From CANHBY01 sp031376995 (GTDB taxonomy: Bacteria > Pseudomonadota > Gammaproteobacteria > Burkholderiales > Burkholderiaceae_C), in the NCBI GenBank assembly GCA_031376995.1, contig JANMEO010000144.1, positions 1 through 21,411 on the forward strand: a stretch of 21,411 nucleotides of DNA, read 5' to 3'. This document shows, in pieces, positions 14,801 through 21,411 of this stretch. The translations under genes were made by a program, and so were the position numbers. Every line of letters begins with the position of its first letter. Positions within the stretch are counted from its first letter, which is position 1. Under the pieces are notes generated by a model, which worked only from the letters and a program-made list of their open reading frames with translations, made no database searches and had not been told where the DNA came from.

Positions 14801-15100
14801 ATGCATTTGTTGATCATTGGGTGGACTTATGTTGTCTTGATGATGGCCATCTCAGAGGCCAACAGCACACAAGGCACACTCTTGGGGGCCGCGTTGACCT
14901 TTTTGTTGTACGGGGTGCTGCCTTTGTCGATTATTTTGTACCTGATGGGCACGCCGGCACGACGCTCAAAACGCCAAGCTCAACTCAAGACTGCCCTAAA
15001 ATCGCAAGACGTGGCATCAGCCTCGTGCAGCGCCAACCCGCCAGACAGCAGCGCCCATGCGGCCTGTGACACCCTCTCGGCGGAAAGAAAAGAACCTTGA
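14801..15100 (+). CDS. small conserved two-helix membrane protein, function unknown
   Basis: The 99-residue product has two membrane helices, about residues 3-18 (LLIIGWTYVVLMMAI) and 25-48 (GTLLGAALTFLLYGVLPLSI, ending YLMG), then a basic stretch TPARRSKRQ and a polar Ala/Ser-rich tail. This helix-helix-TPARR layout resembles small hypothetical proteins of Comamonadaceae; no function is known to me. The ATG at 14801 has no visible ribosome site. The gene diverges from phaC across an AT-rich gap and its last 84 bases overlap the end of pgeF on the other strand. A link to polyester metabolism is suggested only by position. Confidence 0.75.
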   Translation: MHLLIIGWTYVVLMMAISEANSTQGTLLGAALTFLLYGVLPLSIILYLMGTPARRSKRQAQLKTALKSQDVASASCSANPPDSSAHAACDTLSAERKEP

Positions 15101-15814
15101 GCTGTCTTCAACAGTGCACCATTGGCCACCATGCACACTGGACGAGATCATGCCCGCCGAGTGCAGGCGCCAACGCGCTAAAGCGGGCAAATCAGCGAGG
15201 TATTTAAGAGGCTGTGAGCTTGCTTTGAAACAATGCGCTGGCGCCAAACTGAACGACTCCCTCACGTCAACGCCCACCTCAAAATGGCGTGGCCCAATGC
15301 AGGGTCCAAGCCAGGCTTGAACTTGATCAGGAGAACACGTTGCCAGTTGGCAGATTTGGGTGAGTGTGGCCTCAAGAACACCCGCCGCCAAGCCCCGCCA
15401 ACCCGCATGCGCGGCACCCACCGCCAAGCCCTGGGGTGCCGTAAAGAGCACCGCCAAGCAGTCCGCCACTTGGATGGTGCAAGCAATGCCAATTTCTGTA
15501 CAAACCGCGGCATCAGCCTCCAGGGGCGGCTCGTCAGCCGCTCGCCCAAGATCTGCGGCGCAGAGTCTGATCACTCGCACGCCATGCAACTGTTGAAGAA
15601 AAACGGGCGTTGCACCCCCGAGTGCTGAGGCGAATCTTTGACGATTGATGAGCACCCTGTCAGGTTGGTCATCAACAGCCAAACCCAGATTGAGTGAATC
15701 ATGAGGGGCCAAACTGACGCCCCCGTGGCGAGTGGACATCCAAGCACCCGTCAAACTAGCGGGCCATTGCGGAGCCCAACCCGCAAGGGGTTGAGATTTG
15801 GACGCCAAGATCAA
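15017..15814 (-). CDS. pgeF: peptidoglycan editing factor PgeF (YfiH/laccase-domain family)
   Basis: The 265-residue product carries the family signatures: STRHGGVS at residues 27-34, QQLHGVRV with His77, VADCLAVLF with Cys119, and AAHAGWRGLAAGV with His136. These three residues bind the metal. WLGPCIGPRHFEVG follows at about 168-181, and DSSRFFSFRREGVTGRMGA near the end. Members were called polyphenol oxidases; the Escherichia coli protein has been reported to correct wrong amino acids in peptidoglycan precursors, and others act on purine nucleosides. The start overlaps the upstream gene by four bases (ATGA), so the two are translationally coupled. The 3' end overlaps the convergent small membrane gene by 84 bases. 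Confidence 0.93.
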   Translation of the reverse strand: MILASKSQPLAGWAPQWPASLTGAWMSTRHGGVSLAPHDSLNLGLAVDDQPDRVLINRQRFASALGGATPVFLQQLHGVRVIRLCAADLGRAADEPPLEADAAVCTEIGIACTIQVADCLAVLFTAPQGLAVGAAHAGWRGLAAGVLEATLTQICQLATCSPDQVQAWLGPCIGPRHFEVGVDVRESFSLAPAHCFKASSQPLKYLADLPALARWRLHSAGMISSSVHGGQWCTVEDSSRFFSFRREGVTGRMGAAVWRVGAARG

Positions 15815-16530
15815 TCCAAAGGTGAAGACACTGGGGCCACAAGATCAATCACCAAAGAGCCGACACCCTCAATGTGAGCGCTCATTTGTTGACCCATTGT
15901 GACTGGCGCCACCCCGGCTGGCGTGCCCGTGAAAATCAAATCGCCAGGCGCCAGTGTCCATGCAGCAGACACCCTCGCAATGATCTCAGATACGCCCCAA
16001 ATCATCTGGCCCAATGTGCCTTTTTGGCGCAATTCGCCATCGACTTCTAGTGTGATTTCGCTGCTGCCATGCCAATCGCATTGAGCCGCAGGAACGATAA
16101 CCCCCAGAGGTGCTGATTGCTCAAAGCCCTTGGCCACGCACCAGGGCCAACCCTGCTGCTTCATCTCGTTTTGCAAATCACGCCGCGTCATATCGAGCCC
16201 AACAGCGTAGCCCCAAACATGAGACAGGGCATCAACCTCTGAGATGGCTGCGCCACCTGCGCCGATGGCGATCACCAATTCAACTTCATGATGAAGATCG
16301 GCCGTTAAGCTGGGGTAGCACATGCGACCCACGGTGCCCTCAGCAACAGGCACCACCGCATCGGCCGGCTTCATGAAAAAGAAAGGTGGCGCTCGCCCAG
16401 AATGACCCATTTCGATCGCATGCTGGGCATAGTTGCGGCCCACGCAATAAATTCGATGTACCGGAAAAAAATCAGCAGAGTTTTTGACTGGGACAAGTGA
16501 TAGCGCAGGGGGCGTGACAACAAAGTTCAT
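15811..16530 (-). CDS. fumarylacetoacetate hydrolase family protein
   Basis: The 239-residue product is the catalytic FAH domain alone. VHRIYCVGRNYAQHAIEMG (residues 24-42) is the typical opening, the metal ligands are Glu82 and Glu84 (HHEVELVIAIG) and Asp113 (GLDMTRRDLQ), and KGFEQSAPLG and DLIFTGTPAGVAPV complete the signature. Size and the CVGRNY-EMG segment resemble fumarylpyruvate hydrolases and FAHD1-type oxaloacetate tautomerase/decarboxylases. No aromatic degradation genes are adjacent, so the substrate cannot be settled. It is followed by pgeF with a four-base overlap. Confidence 0.92.
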   Translation of the reverse strand: MNFVVTPPALSLVPVKNSADFFPVHRIYCVGRNYAQHAIEMGHSGRAPPFFFMKPADAVVPVAEGTVGRMCYPSLTADLHHEVELVIAIGAGGAAISEVDALSHVWGYAVGLDMTRRDLQNEMKQQGWPWCVAKGFEQSAPLGVIVPAAQCDWHGSSEITLEVDGELRQKGTLGQMIWGVSEIIARVSAAWTLAPGDLIFTGTPAGVAPVTMGQQMSAHIEGVGSLVIDLVAPVSSPLD

Positions 16531-16796
16531 GACGGTAACTCTTTGCTATTCAAAGGTTGACTGCAATGAACATGATGCCATGCGCTGATGGATCTGAGCC
16601 CGTGGGCGGGCTTTAGCCTGTGTGAGCATCGCAGCCATGAGGCCGCTACACTGACCCCTGGCTTAGAAATGACCCCCTCAGGGGCTGCCAATCTACCTTT
16701 TGCGTGGGCATCAAATTCTGCAACTGACACAGCCTCTGAGGACCCTCCGCCGCAAGCGGTGTTTGGACATGCACTGCAAAAAATGGAAGTGATTGA
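16531..16796. other. divergent intergenic region, FAH-family gene and Nudix gene
   Basis: This 266-bp stretch should hold the promoters for both directions. A 70-codon frame (16588-16800, plus) ends in an ATGA overlap with the Nudix start but has no recognisable domain, a proline/alanine-rich composition and no good ribosome site; I treat it as unproven. GAAGTGATTG just before the Nudix ATG gives only a weak ribosome site. Confidence 0.45.
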
Positions 16797-17345
16797 ATGA
16801 CCCCTCTTTCTCGCCGAATCCGCCACTGCCGGGATTGTGGAACCTCGGTGGTCTACAAAATCCCAACGGACGACCATCGTGAACGGGCAGTTTGTCCGGC
16901 TTGTCGCACCATTCACTATGAAAACCCGTTGCCCGTGGTGGGCACTTTGCCCGTCTGGGGCACCCAAGTGCTGCTGTGTCGCCGCAACATCGAGCCGCGC
17001 CATGGTCTGTGGACATTACCGGGTGGTTTTTTAGAGTTGGGCGAAAGCAGCGCGCAAGGCGCTTTGCGCGAAACGCAAGAAGAGGCTGGTGCGCACATCG
17101 AGCTGCAAGGGCTTTACACCGTCTTGAATGTGGCACGCGTGGGGCAGTTGCATCTCTACTACCGCGCCCGCATGATCAATACTGAGTTAGCCCTGGGCCC
17201 TGAAACGATCGAGGCCAGGCTGTTTGAGGAGCGTGACATCCCTTGGCACGAATTGGCCTTCGAAACCGTCAGCACCACGCTGCGACAGTTTTATGTGGAT
17301 CGACAGCGTGGAGTTTTTGAGGTGCACTGTGCTGACCTTTCGTAG
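16797..17345 (+). CDS. Nudix hydrolase with N-terminal zinc ribbon
   Basis: The 182-residue product has an N-terminal zinc ribbon with Cys11, Cys14, Cys33 and Cys36 (HCRDCG and CPACRT), then a Nudix domain. The Nudix box at residues 77-98 fits the consensus fully: Gly77, Glu83, Arg91, Glu92, Glu95, Glu96 and Gly98 (GFLELGESSAQGALRETQEE). LWTLPGGFLELGES is typical of the NudC-like zinc-ribbon group, but the protein is shorter than NADH pyrophosphatase and lacks its N-terminal domain, so the nucleoside-diphosphate substrate is open. It appears to be a single-gene unit. Confidence 0.93.
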   Translation: MTPLSRRIRHCRDCGTSVVYKIPTDDHRERAVCPACRTIHYENPLPVVGTLPVWGTQVLLCRRNIEPRHGLWTLPGGFLELGESSAQGALRETQEEAGAHIELQGLYTVLNVARVGQLHLYYRARMINTELALGPETIEARLFEERDIPWHELAFETVSTTLRQFYVDRQRGVFEVHCADLS

Positions 17346-17508
17346 ACACCAACGGCGAGGCGCGAGGGACAAGACACAAGCCAAAGCCTTTGCGACTGAT
17401 CATTGCCAGCCATAGGCATTCGACGTACCCCCACAAGTCGACGTCAAACCTGCACGTCATAGATGCCATGACATTCAATCTTGCAAATTTTTTCCTTCAC
17501 TCCTTGCC

Positions 17509-19674
17509 ATGACCCCGGACGCACAGTTGTCAAACTCACACCACTTGCGTGAGGATCTTATACGACCCGACCCGCTTTTAGACTGTTTACTGGGGATCTG
17601 TGGCTTGCATGGCATCACGGCCTCGCGAGCTTCACTGACTGCGGGCTTGCCGCTGGGCGAGCAGGCTCTGAGCTTGACATTGGCTGAGCGCGCCGCATCA
17701 CGGGCAGGGTTGGCCACCAAGGTGCAACGCCTTGCGCTGGAGACATTGGATGTACACAGTTTGCCCGCGATCTTGCTGCTCAAAAACCAGCAAGCTGTTG
17801 TGCTGCTGGGATGGGACAGCAAAAGTGACGCGCTGGTTTTGTTACCTCAAACGGGCCAGGGCTCAGTGCATTGGCCGCGCGCGCATCTGGACGCCGCATA
17901 CAGCGGTGTGGTCTTGTTTGCGCGCCCCCATTTTCGTTTCGATGCACGCACCCCCACGGTTCGCTCATCGCCCTCTCAACATTGGTTTTGGAAAAGCATT
18001 TTCAAGCAGCGCTTTGTGTACCAAGATGTTTTGTGGGCGGCTTTGCTAATTAATATTTTTGCCTTGGCCCTGCCCTTGTTCACCATGAACGTGTACGACC
18101 GGGTGGTGCCCAATCACGCCATCGAAACGCTCTGGGCGCTTTCGGTCGGTGTCTTTCTGATGCTGAGTGCAGATTTTTTGATGCGACTGTTACGCGGGCA
18201 TTTTGTGGATGAGGCCAGTGCACGCATTGACGTTGAAATTTCTGCCATCTTGATGGAACGTGTTTTGGGCATGCAGTTGGCTTACCGATGCGAATCGGTG
18301 GGCTCATTCGCTGCCAATTTGCGCGGCTTTGAGCAAGTTAGAGACTTCATTGCTTCGAGCACGGTCACCGCCATGATTGATCTGCCCTTTGCCTTGCTGT
18401 TTTTGCTGGTCATTAGCTGGATCTCACCTTGGTTAGCACTGCCGGTGATTGTGGCGTTTGGACTGATATTGTTAGGTGGATGGGTGATGCAACATCGGCT
18501 GCATCACTTGTCTGAACTGACCCACAAGGCCAGTGCGCTTCGCAATGCCACTTTGGTAGAAAGCCTGAGCGCCATCGAGACCATCAAAGCACAAGGTGCA
18601 GAAGGGGTCATCCAGGCCAAATGGGAGCGCGCCAACAGCTACCTGGCACAGATGAGCGTGCAGATGCGTGGCATCTCATCAGGGGCCCAATATGCCACCT
18701 ACTTCACGAGCCAAGCGGTGACTGTGCTGATCGTGATTGTGGGCGTGTACCTGATCGGACAACGTGACCTGAGCATGGGCGCACTCATTGCCTGCAGCAT
18801 GTTGTCGTCACGAGCCTTGGCACCCGCTGCACAAGTAATCGGCTTGTTGATGCAATATCAAGCAGCCCGCACAGCACTCAATTCACTCAACACCATCATG
18901 GACAAACCGCTCGAGCGGCCTGCGGATAAAAACTTTGTACGCCGCTCCAAACTCAACGGAGACATTGAGTTTCGCAATGTCAAGTTTGCCTACCCACAGC
19001 ACCCCAATAGCGCCCTTGACGGGCTGAGCTTTAAACTCAGTGCCGGAGAAAAAGTGGCATTGATTGGCCGCGTTGGGTCAGGAAAATCGACCATTCAAAA
19101 GCTGATTTTGGGTTTGTATCAGCCTACAGAAGGTGCAGTTTTATTGGATGGATTGGATCTGCTGCAGCTAGATCCAGCCGATGTGCGCTGCAATGTGGCT
19201 TATGTGGCTCAAGACGTTAACTTGTTGTATGGCTCGGTGCGTGACAACATCAAACTCAGCATGCCCTACGCTGATGATGATGCAGTGCTCGCCGCCGCCG
19301 AGATCGCAGGATTGGATGACTTTGTTAAGCGTCACCCAAGGGGGCTTGACTTGCTCGTGGGCGAGCGAGGCGAATCCATTTCAGGAGGGCAGCGCCAGAG
19401 CGTGGGGCTGGCCCGTGCCGTGCTGCAAAATTCGCCCATATTGCTGCTTGATGAGCCGACCAGCGCAATGGATTACCCCACCGAGGCCGCAATTAACACC
19501 CGCATTCAAGCCTTTGCCAAAGACAAGACAGTGGTCCTTGTCACACACCGAACCTCGCTTTTATCAATGGTTGATCGGGTCATCGTCGTGGACAACGGAA
19601 AAATTGTCGCCGATGGGCCACGAGATCAAATCATGAGCGCACTGGCCAGTGGCCAAGTCGCCAAAGCCGCATGA
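17509..19674 (+). CDS. type I secretion system permease/ATPase (LapB/RtxB-like)
   Basis: This 721-residue inner-membrane ABC exporter drives export of a large protein through a type I secretion system. Residues about 20-140 are a C39 peptidase-like domain (DPLLDCLLGICGLHG, then LPAILLL) that appears to lack peptidase function, as in LapB and HlyB, where it binds the substrate. The membrane domain covers about 170-455. The nucleotide-binding domain has Walker A GRVGSGKST (520-528), Q-loop VAQDVNLLYGSV, signature SGGQR (625-629), Walker B ILLLDEP (644-650) and H-loop His680. The start ATG has no clear ribosome site. The 3' end overlaps the adaptor gene by four bases (ATGA). The TolC partner and the substrate are not in the window. 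Confidence 0.95.
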   Translation: MTPDAQLSNSHHLREDLIRPDPLLDCLLGICGLHGITASRASLTAGLPLGEQALSLTLAERAASRAGLATKVQRLALETLDVHSLPAILLLKNQQAVVLLGWDSKSDALVLLPQTGQGSVHWPRAHLDAAYSGVVLFARPHFRFDARTPTVRSSPSQHWFWKSIFKQRFVYQDVLWAALLINIFALALPLFTMNVYDRVVPNHAIETLWALSVGVFLMLSADFLMRLLRGHFVDEASARIDVEISAILMERVLGMQLAYRCESVGSFAANLRGFEQVRDFIASSTVTAMIDLPFALLFLLVISWISPWLALPVIVAFGLILLGGWVMQHRLHHLSELTHKASALRNATLVESLSAIETIKAQGAEGVIQAKWERANSYLAQMSVQMRGISSGAQYATYFTSQAVTVLIVIVGVYLIGQRDLSMGALIACSMLSSRALAPAAQVIGLLMQYQAARTALNSLNTIMDKPLERPADKNFVRRSKLNGDIEFRNVKFAYPQHPNSALDGLSFKLSAGEKVALIGRVGSGKSTIQKLILGLYQPTEGAVLLDGLDLLQLDPADVRCNVAYVAQDVNLLYGSVRDNIKLSMPYADDDAVLAAAEIAGLDDFVKRHPRGLDLLVGERGESISGGQRQSVGLARAVLQNSPILLLDEPTSAMDYPTEAAINTRIQAFAKDKTVVLVTHRTSLLSMVDRVIVVDNGKIVADGPRDQIMSALASGQVAKAA

Positions 19675-21029
19675 TGCCGAGGCTTCAGACTCGCTCCCAG
19701 CGCCACGGCCTCGGTGCCGGGCGAGCTGGCTTTGAAAGCTTTGAGTATCAAGCTGAAGCCGTCATGTCTGAGCAGCGAACACAGCGCGCTCAATGGATCG
19801 TGCGTACCGCGGTCGTGGTGGTCGTGCTGCTGCTGGTGTGGTCAGCACTGGCTCGGGTTGACGAGGTGACCCGTGGCGAGGGCAAAGTCATTCCCTCAAG
19901 ACAACTTCAAGTGGTTCAGAGCTTGGACGGAGGTGTTGTCTCATCTATTGAGGTGCGTGAAGGTCAGGTGGTGGAGGCTGGCCAGCTGTTGCTGAAGATT
20001 GATGAGACAAGGGCCAACTCAGGCGTTCGCGAAAGCGCGGCTCAAGGCTTGGCGCTCAAAGCCAAGCAAGCAAGGCTGAGAGCGCTGGCCCAGGGCACTG
20101 ACTTCAGCCCGCCATCCATCGACCCCAACAATTCAGAGCAACAGCGCATAGTTGATGAAGAGCAGCGTCTTTACCAAGCCCGTCAGTCAGAGTTTCTCAA
20201 CTTGTTGGCGATCAAGCAACAACAACTGCAGCAACGCCAGCAAGAGCTTTCAGAGATGCAATCGCGCAAGGCCAGCGCTGACCGCTCAATGGCCTTGAGT
20301 CAGCAGGAGTTCAGCAGAACCAGCCCATTATTGGCCACTGGCGCGGTCTCTGAGGTAGAGATTTTGCGTTTAGAGCGCGAGCTCTCGAAGCACCGAGGCG
20401 ATTCAGAGCAAGCGGCAGCTCAAATCAACCGCGTGCTAGCAAGCATCAGTGAAGCCCAGCGAAAAACCCAAGAGACTGAATTCACCTTTCGCAACGAAGC
20501 CCGCAAAGAATTGGCTGAAGTCATGGGCAAGCTCAACGCCCTGACTGAGGGTGCCGTGGCCCTGGCCGACAAGGTTGACAAATCACAGGTGAAAAGCCCT
20601 GTCAGGGGGCGTGTGCAACGATTGCTTGCCAACACCGTGGGAGGGGTCGTTCAAGCAGGCAAAGACCTGGTTGAAATTGTGCCGTTGGATGATTCTTTGG
20701 TGCTTGAGGCCAAGGTGCACCCTCGAGATGTTGCATTCATCTACCCCGGACAGTTAGCTAACGTGAAGTTCACCGCTTTTGATTTTTCCATCTACGGCGG
20801 CCTAGGGGCCAAGGTTGAAAATATCAGCCCCGATACGGTGATCGACGAACAAGGCCAAGCCTTCTATTTGGTGCGGGTGCGCACGACCGTGGCCTACTTC
20901 AGTGAAAAGCAACCCATCATTCCGGGGATGACGGCTGAGGTCGACATACTCACAGGCCAAAAGACCGTGCTGTCTTATTTGCTAAAACCCGTGCTCAAGG
21001 TTCGGGCCTATGCATTGAGTGAGCGCTAG
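19671..21029 (+). CDS. HlyD family type I secretion membrane fusion protein (LapC-like)
   Basis: The 452-residue adaptor links the inner-membrane ABC exporter to an outer-membrane TolC-like channel. It has a short cytoplasmic N-terminus, one membrane helix at about residues 43-60 (IVRTAVVVVVLLLVWSAL), then VDEVTRGEGKVIPS, the usual start of the lipoyl half-motif. A long Gln/Glu/Ala-rich coiled coil covers about 115-300, followed by the second lipoyl half (VKSPVRGRVQRLLANTVGGV) and a beta-barrel domain ending PGMTAEVDILTGQKTVLSYLL with a C-terminal KPV. The ATG overlaps the exporter stop; a second ATG follows at once. The usual third gene, a TolC homologue, is not directly downstream. Confidence 0.95.
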   Translation: MMPRLQTRSQRHGLGAGRAGFESFEYQAEAVMSEQRTQRAQWIVRTAVVVVVLLLVWSALARVDEVTRGEGKVIPSRQLQVVQSLDGGVVSSIEVREGQVVEAGQLLLKIDETRANSGVRESAAQGLALKAKQARLRALAQGTDFSPPSIDPNNSEQQRIVDEEQRLYQARQSEFLNLLAIKQQQLQQRQQELSEMQSRKASADRSMALSQQEFSRTSPLLATGAVSEVEILRLERELSKHRGDSEQAAAQINRVLASISEAQRKTQETEFTFRNEARKELAEVMGKLNALTEGAVALADKVDKSQVKSPVRGRVQRLLANTVGGVVQAGKDLVEIVPLDDSLVLEAKVHPRDVAFIYPGQLANVKFTAFDFSIYGGLGAKVENISPDTVIDEQGQAFYLVRVRTTVAYFSEKQPIIPGMTAEVDILTGQKTVLSYLLKPVLKVRAYALSER

Positions 21030-21411
21030 TGTCGTGTCAAGCCACAAATGTCGGTAGATCACGCCGCCATCGGCCTGCAGCGCAAGGCGCGAAGAGAAGT
21101 CATAGCGGTGGCTATGGCGACGATGAGCAGTGTGTTCAGCATGAATAACAAACAGGAGGTGAAAGTCCAAACCTGGGGTCGTCAGGCTAGGCGTCAATCG
21201 CAGCGATACCGGCTGTATCCTAAGCCGCCACGTCAAAAAGGTAACATTTAAACCGATGTTTTTTTGGAAGAGCCTTGTCCAACGTGGTATGAGCCTGAAC
21301 AAGGTCCGTATTTCCAAGCAGGAATGAGCCTGAAGCGAAGAATTTGAGACGAGATTAGAGGGGGGTTGATCATCACAAGATGATGGTGATCAACATGAAT
21401 GAAAGTCGGCT
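21030..21411 (+). ncRNA. gene-free, structured-looking segment; candidate 5' part of a group II intron
   Basis: No convincing gene lies in these 382 bp up to the window end. The sequence is rich in short purine runs and hairpins. CAGGAGGTGAAAGTCC (about 21151-21166) resembles the GGTGAAAGTCC stretch common in domain I of bacterial group II introns. ATGAGCCTGAA occurs twice (21289 and 21324). A hairpin CCTTGT/ACAAGG and another TTGAT-CATC/GATG-ATCAA (21366-21392) follow. GTGTCG just after the hlyD stop could be the intron 5' end (usual form GTGYG), but the fit is poor. The ATG at 21395 might open an intron-encoded protein beyond the edge. The call is tentative. Confidence 0.4.
21289..21334 (+). 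repeat. direct repeat ATGAGCCTGAA, two copies
   Basis: Exact 11-base copies at 21289-21299 and 21324-21334, 35 bp start to start, inside the gene-free right end. The first copy lies in the loop and 3' arm of a CCTTGT/ACAAGG hairpin. Confidence 0.7.

Noticed and set aside
16527..17136. Two long minus-strand frames opposite the Nudix gene
   Set aside because: They are mirror frames of a gene with intact zinc-ribbon and Nudix motifs, and show no motif of their own.
21151..21200. Possible RNase P RNA because of GGAGGTGAAAGTCC
   Set aside because: The RNase P core (GGAGGAAAGTCCGGGCTCC) and its partner ACAGNRA-type 3' segment are not present.
21048..21251. 67-residue frame after the HlyD gene
   Set aside because: Basic, low-quality sequence in a region that looks like structured RNA; it would translate the GGTGAAAGTCC motif.
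1..21411. CRISPR array, prophage, toxin-antitoxin or defence system
   Set aside because: No regularly spaced repeats, integrase, phage structural gene or recognisable toxin/antitoxin pair was found on either strand.

Overview
The window looks like chromosomal DNA of a betaproteobacterium, most likely Burkholderiales and Comamonadaceae-like (Limnohabitans/Rhodoferax type). The evidence is a hemC-hemD-hemX-hemY cluster, an ECF sigma factor followed by DUF3619, DUF3106 and RDD proteins, a class I phaC-phaA-phaB operon and a LapB/LapC-type secretion pair. Base composition is moderately GC-rich and most of the window is densely packed, ordinary coding sequence. The taxon is inferred from gene content and order only.

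Layout. From 1 to 2775 (minus strand) lie a partial ATP-grasp-like gene that runs off the left edge and glmS. A 467-bp gene-poor gap follows, holding a 24-bp repeat and a small palindrome. From 3243 to 7381 (plus) is a tightly overlapping haem operon, hemC, hemD, hemX and hemY, followed by tRNA-Arg(ACG) with its own -10 box and intrinsic terminator. From about 7675 to 8060 (minus) is the decayed 3' end of a group II intron: domain VI, domain V and a frameshifted maturase C-terminus, with a 30-bp palindromic insertion. About 380 bp of unassigned DNA comes next. From 8443 to 10679 (plus) is the sigma factor operon. From 14718 down to 10903 (minus) is phaC-phaA-phaB, with hairpins at both intercistronic junctions. 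A small membrane protein gene diverges from phaC and overlaps the tail of pgeF. pgeF and a fumarylacetoacetate hydrolase-family gene (minus, 15017-16530) form a two-gene unit. A zinc-ribbon Nudix hydrolase gene (plus) follows. A type I secretion ABC transporter and its HlyD-type adaptor fill 17509 to 21029. The last 382 bp are gene-free and look like structured RNA, possibly the 5' part of another group II intron whose reading frame would lie beyond the window.

Functionally, hemC and hemD make uroporphyrinogen III, with HemX and HemY as membrane-anchored accessory proteins. PhaA condenses acetyl-CoA, PhaB reduces acetoacetyl-CoA and PhaC polymerises the 3-hydroxybutyryl-CoA into storage polyester. 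GlmS and PgeF both bear on the cell wall. The secretion pair would need a TolC-like outer-membrane protein and an RTX substrate encoded elsewhere. I did not find a clearly new multi-gene system. The most unusual material is the intron relic with its palindromic insertion, the hairpins in the pha operon, the DUF3619 protein as a candidate anti-sigma factor, and the structured-looking right end.
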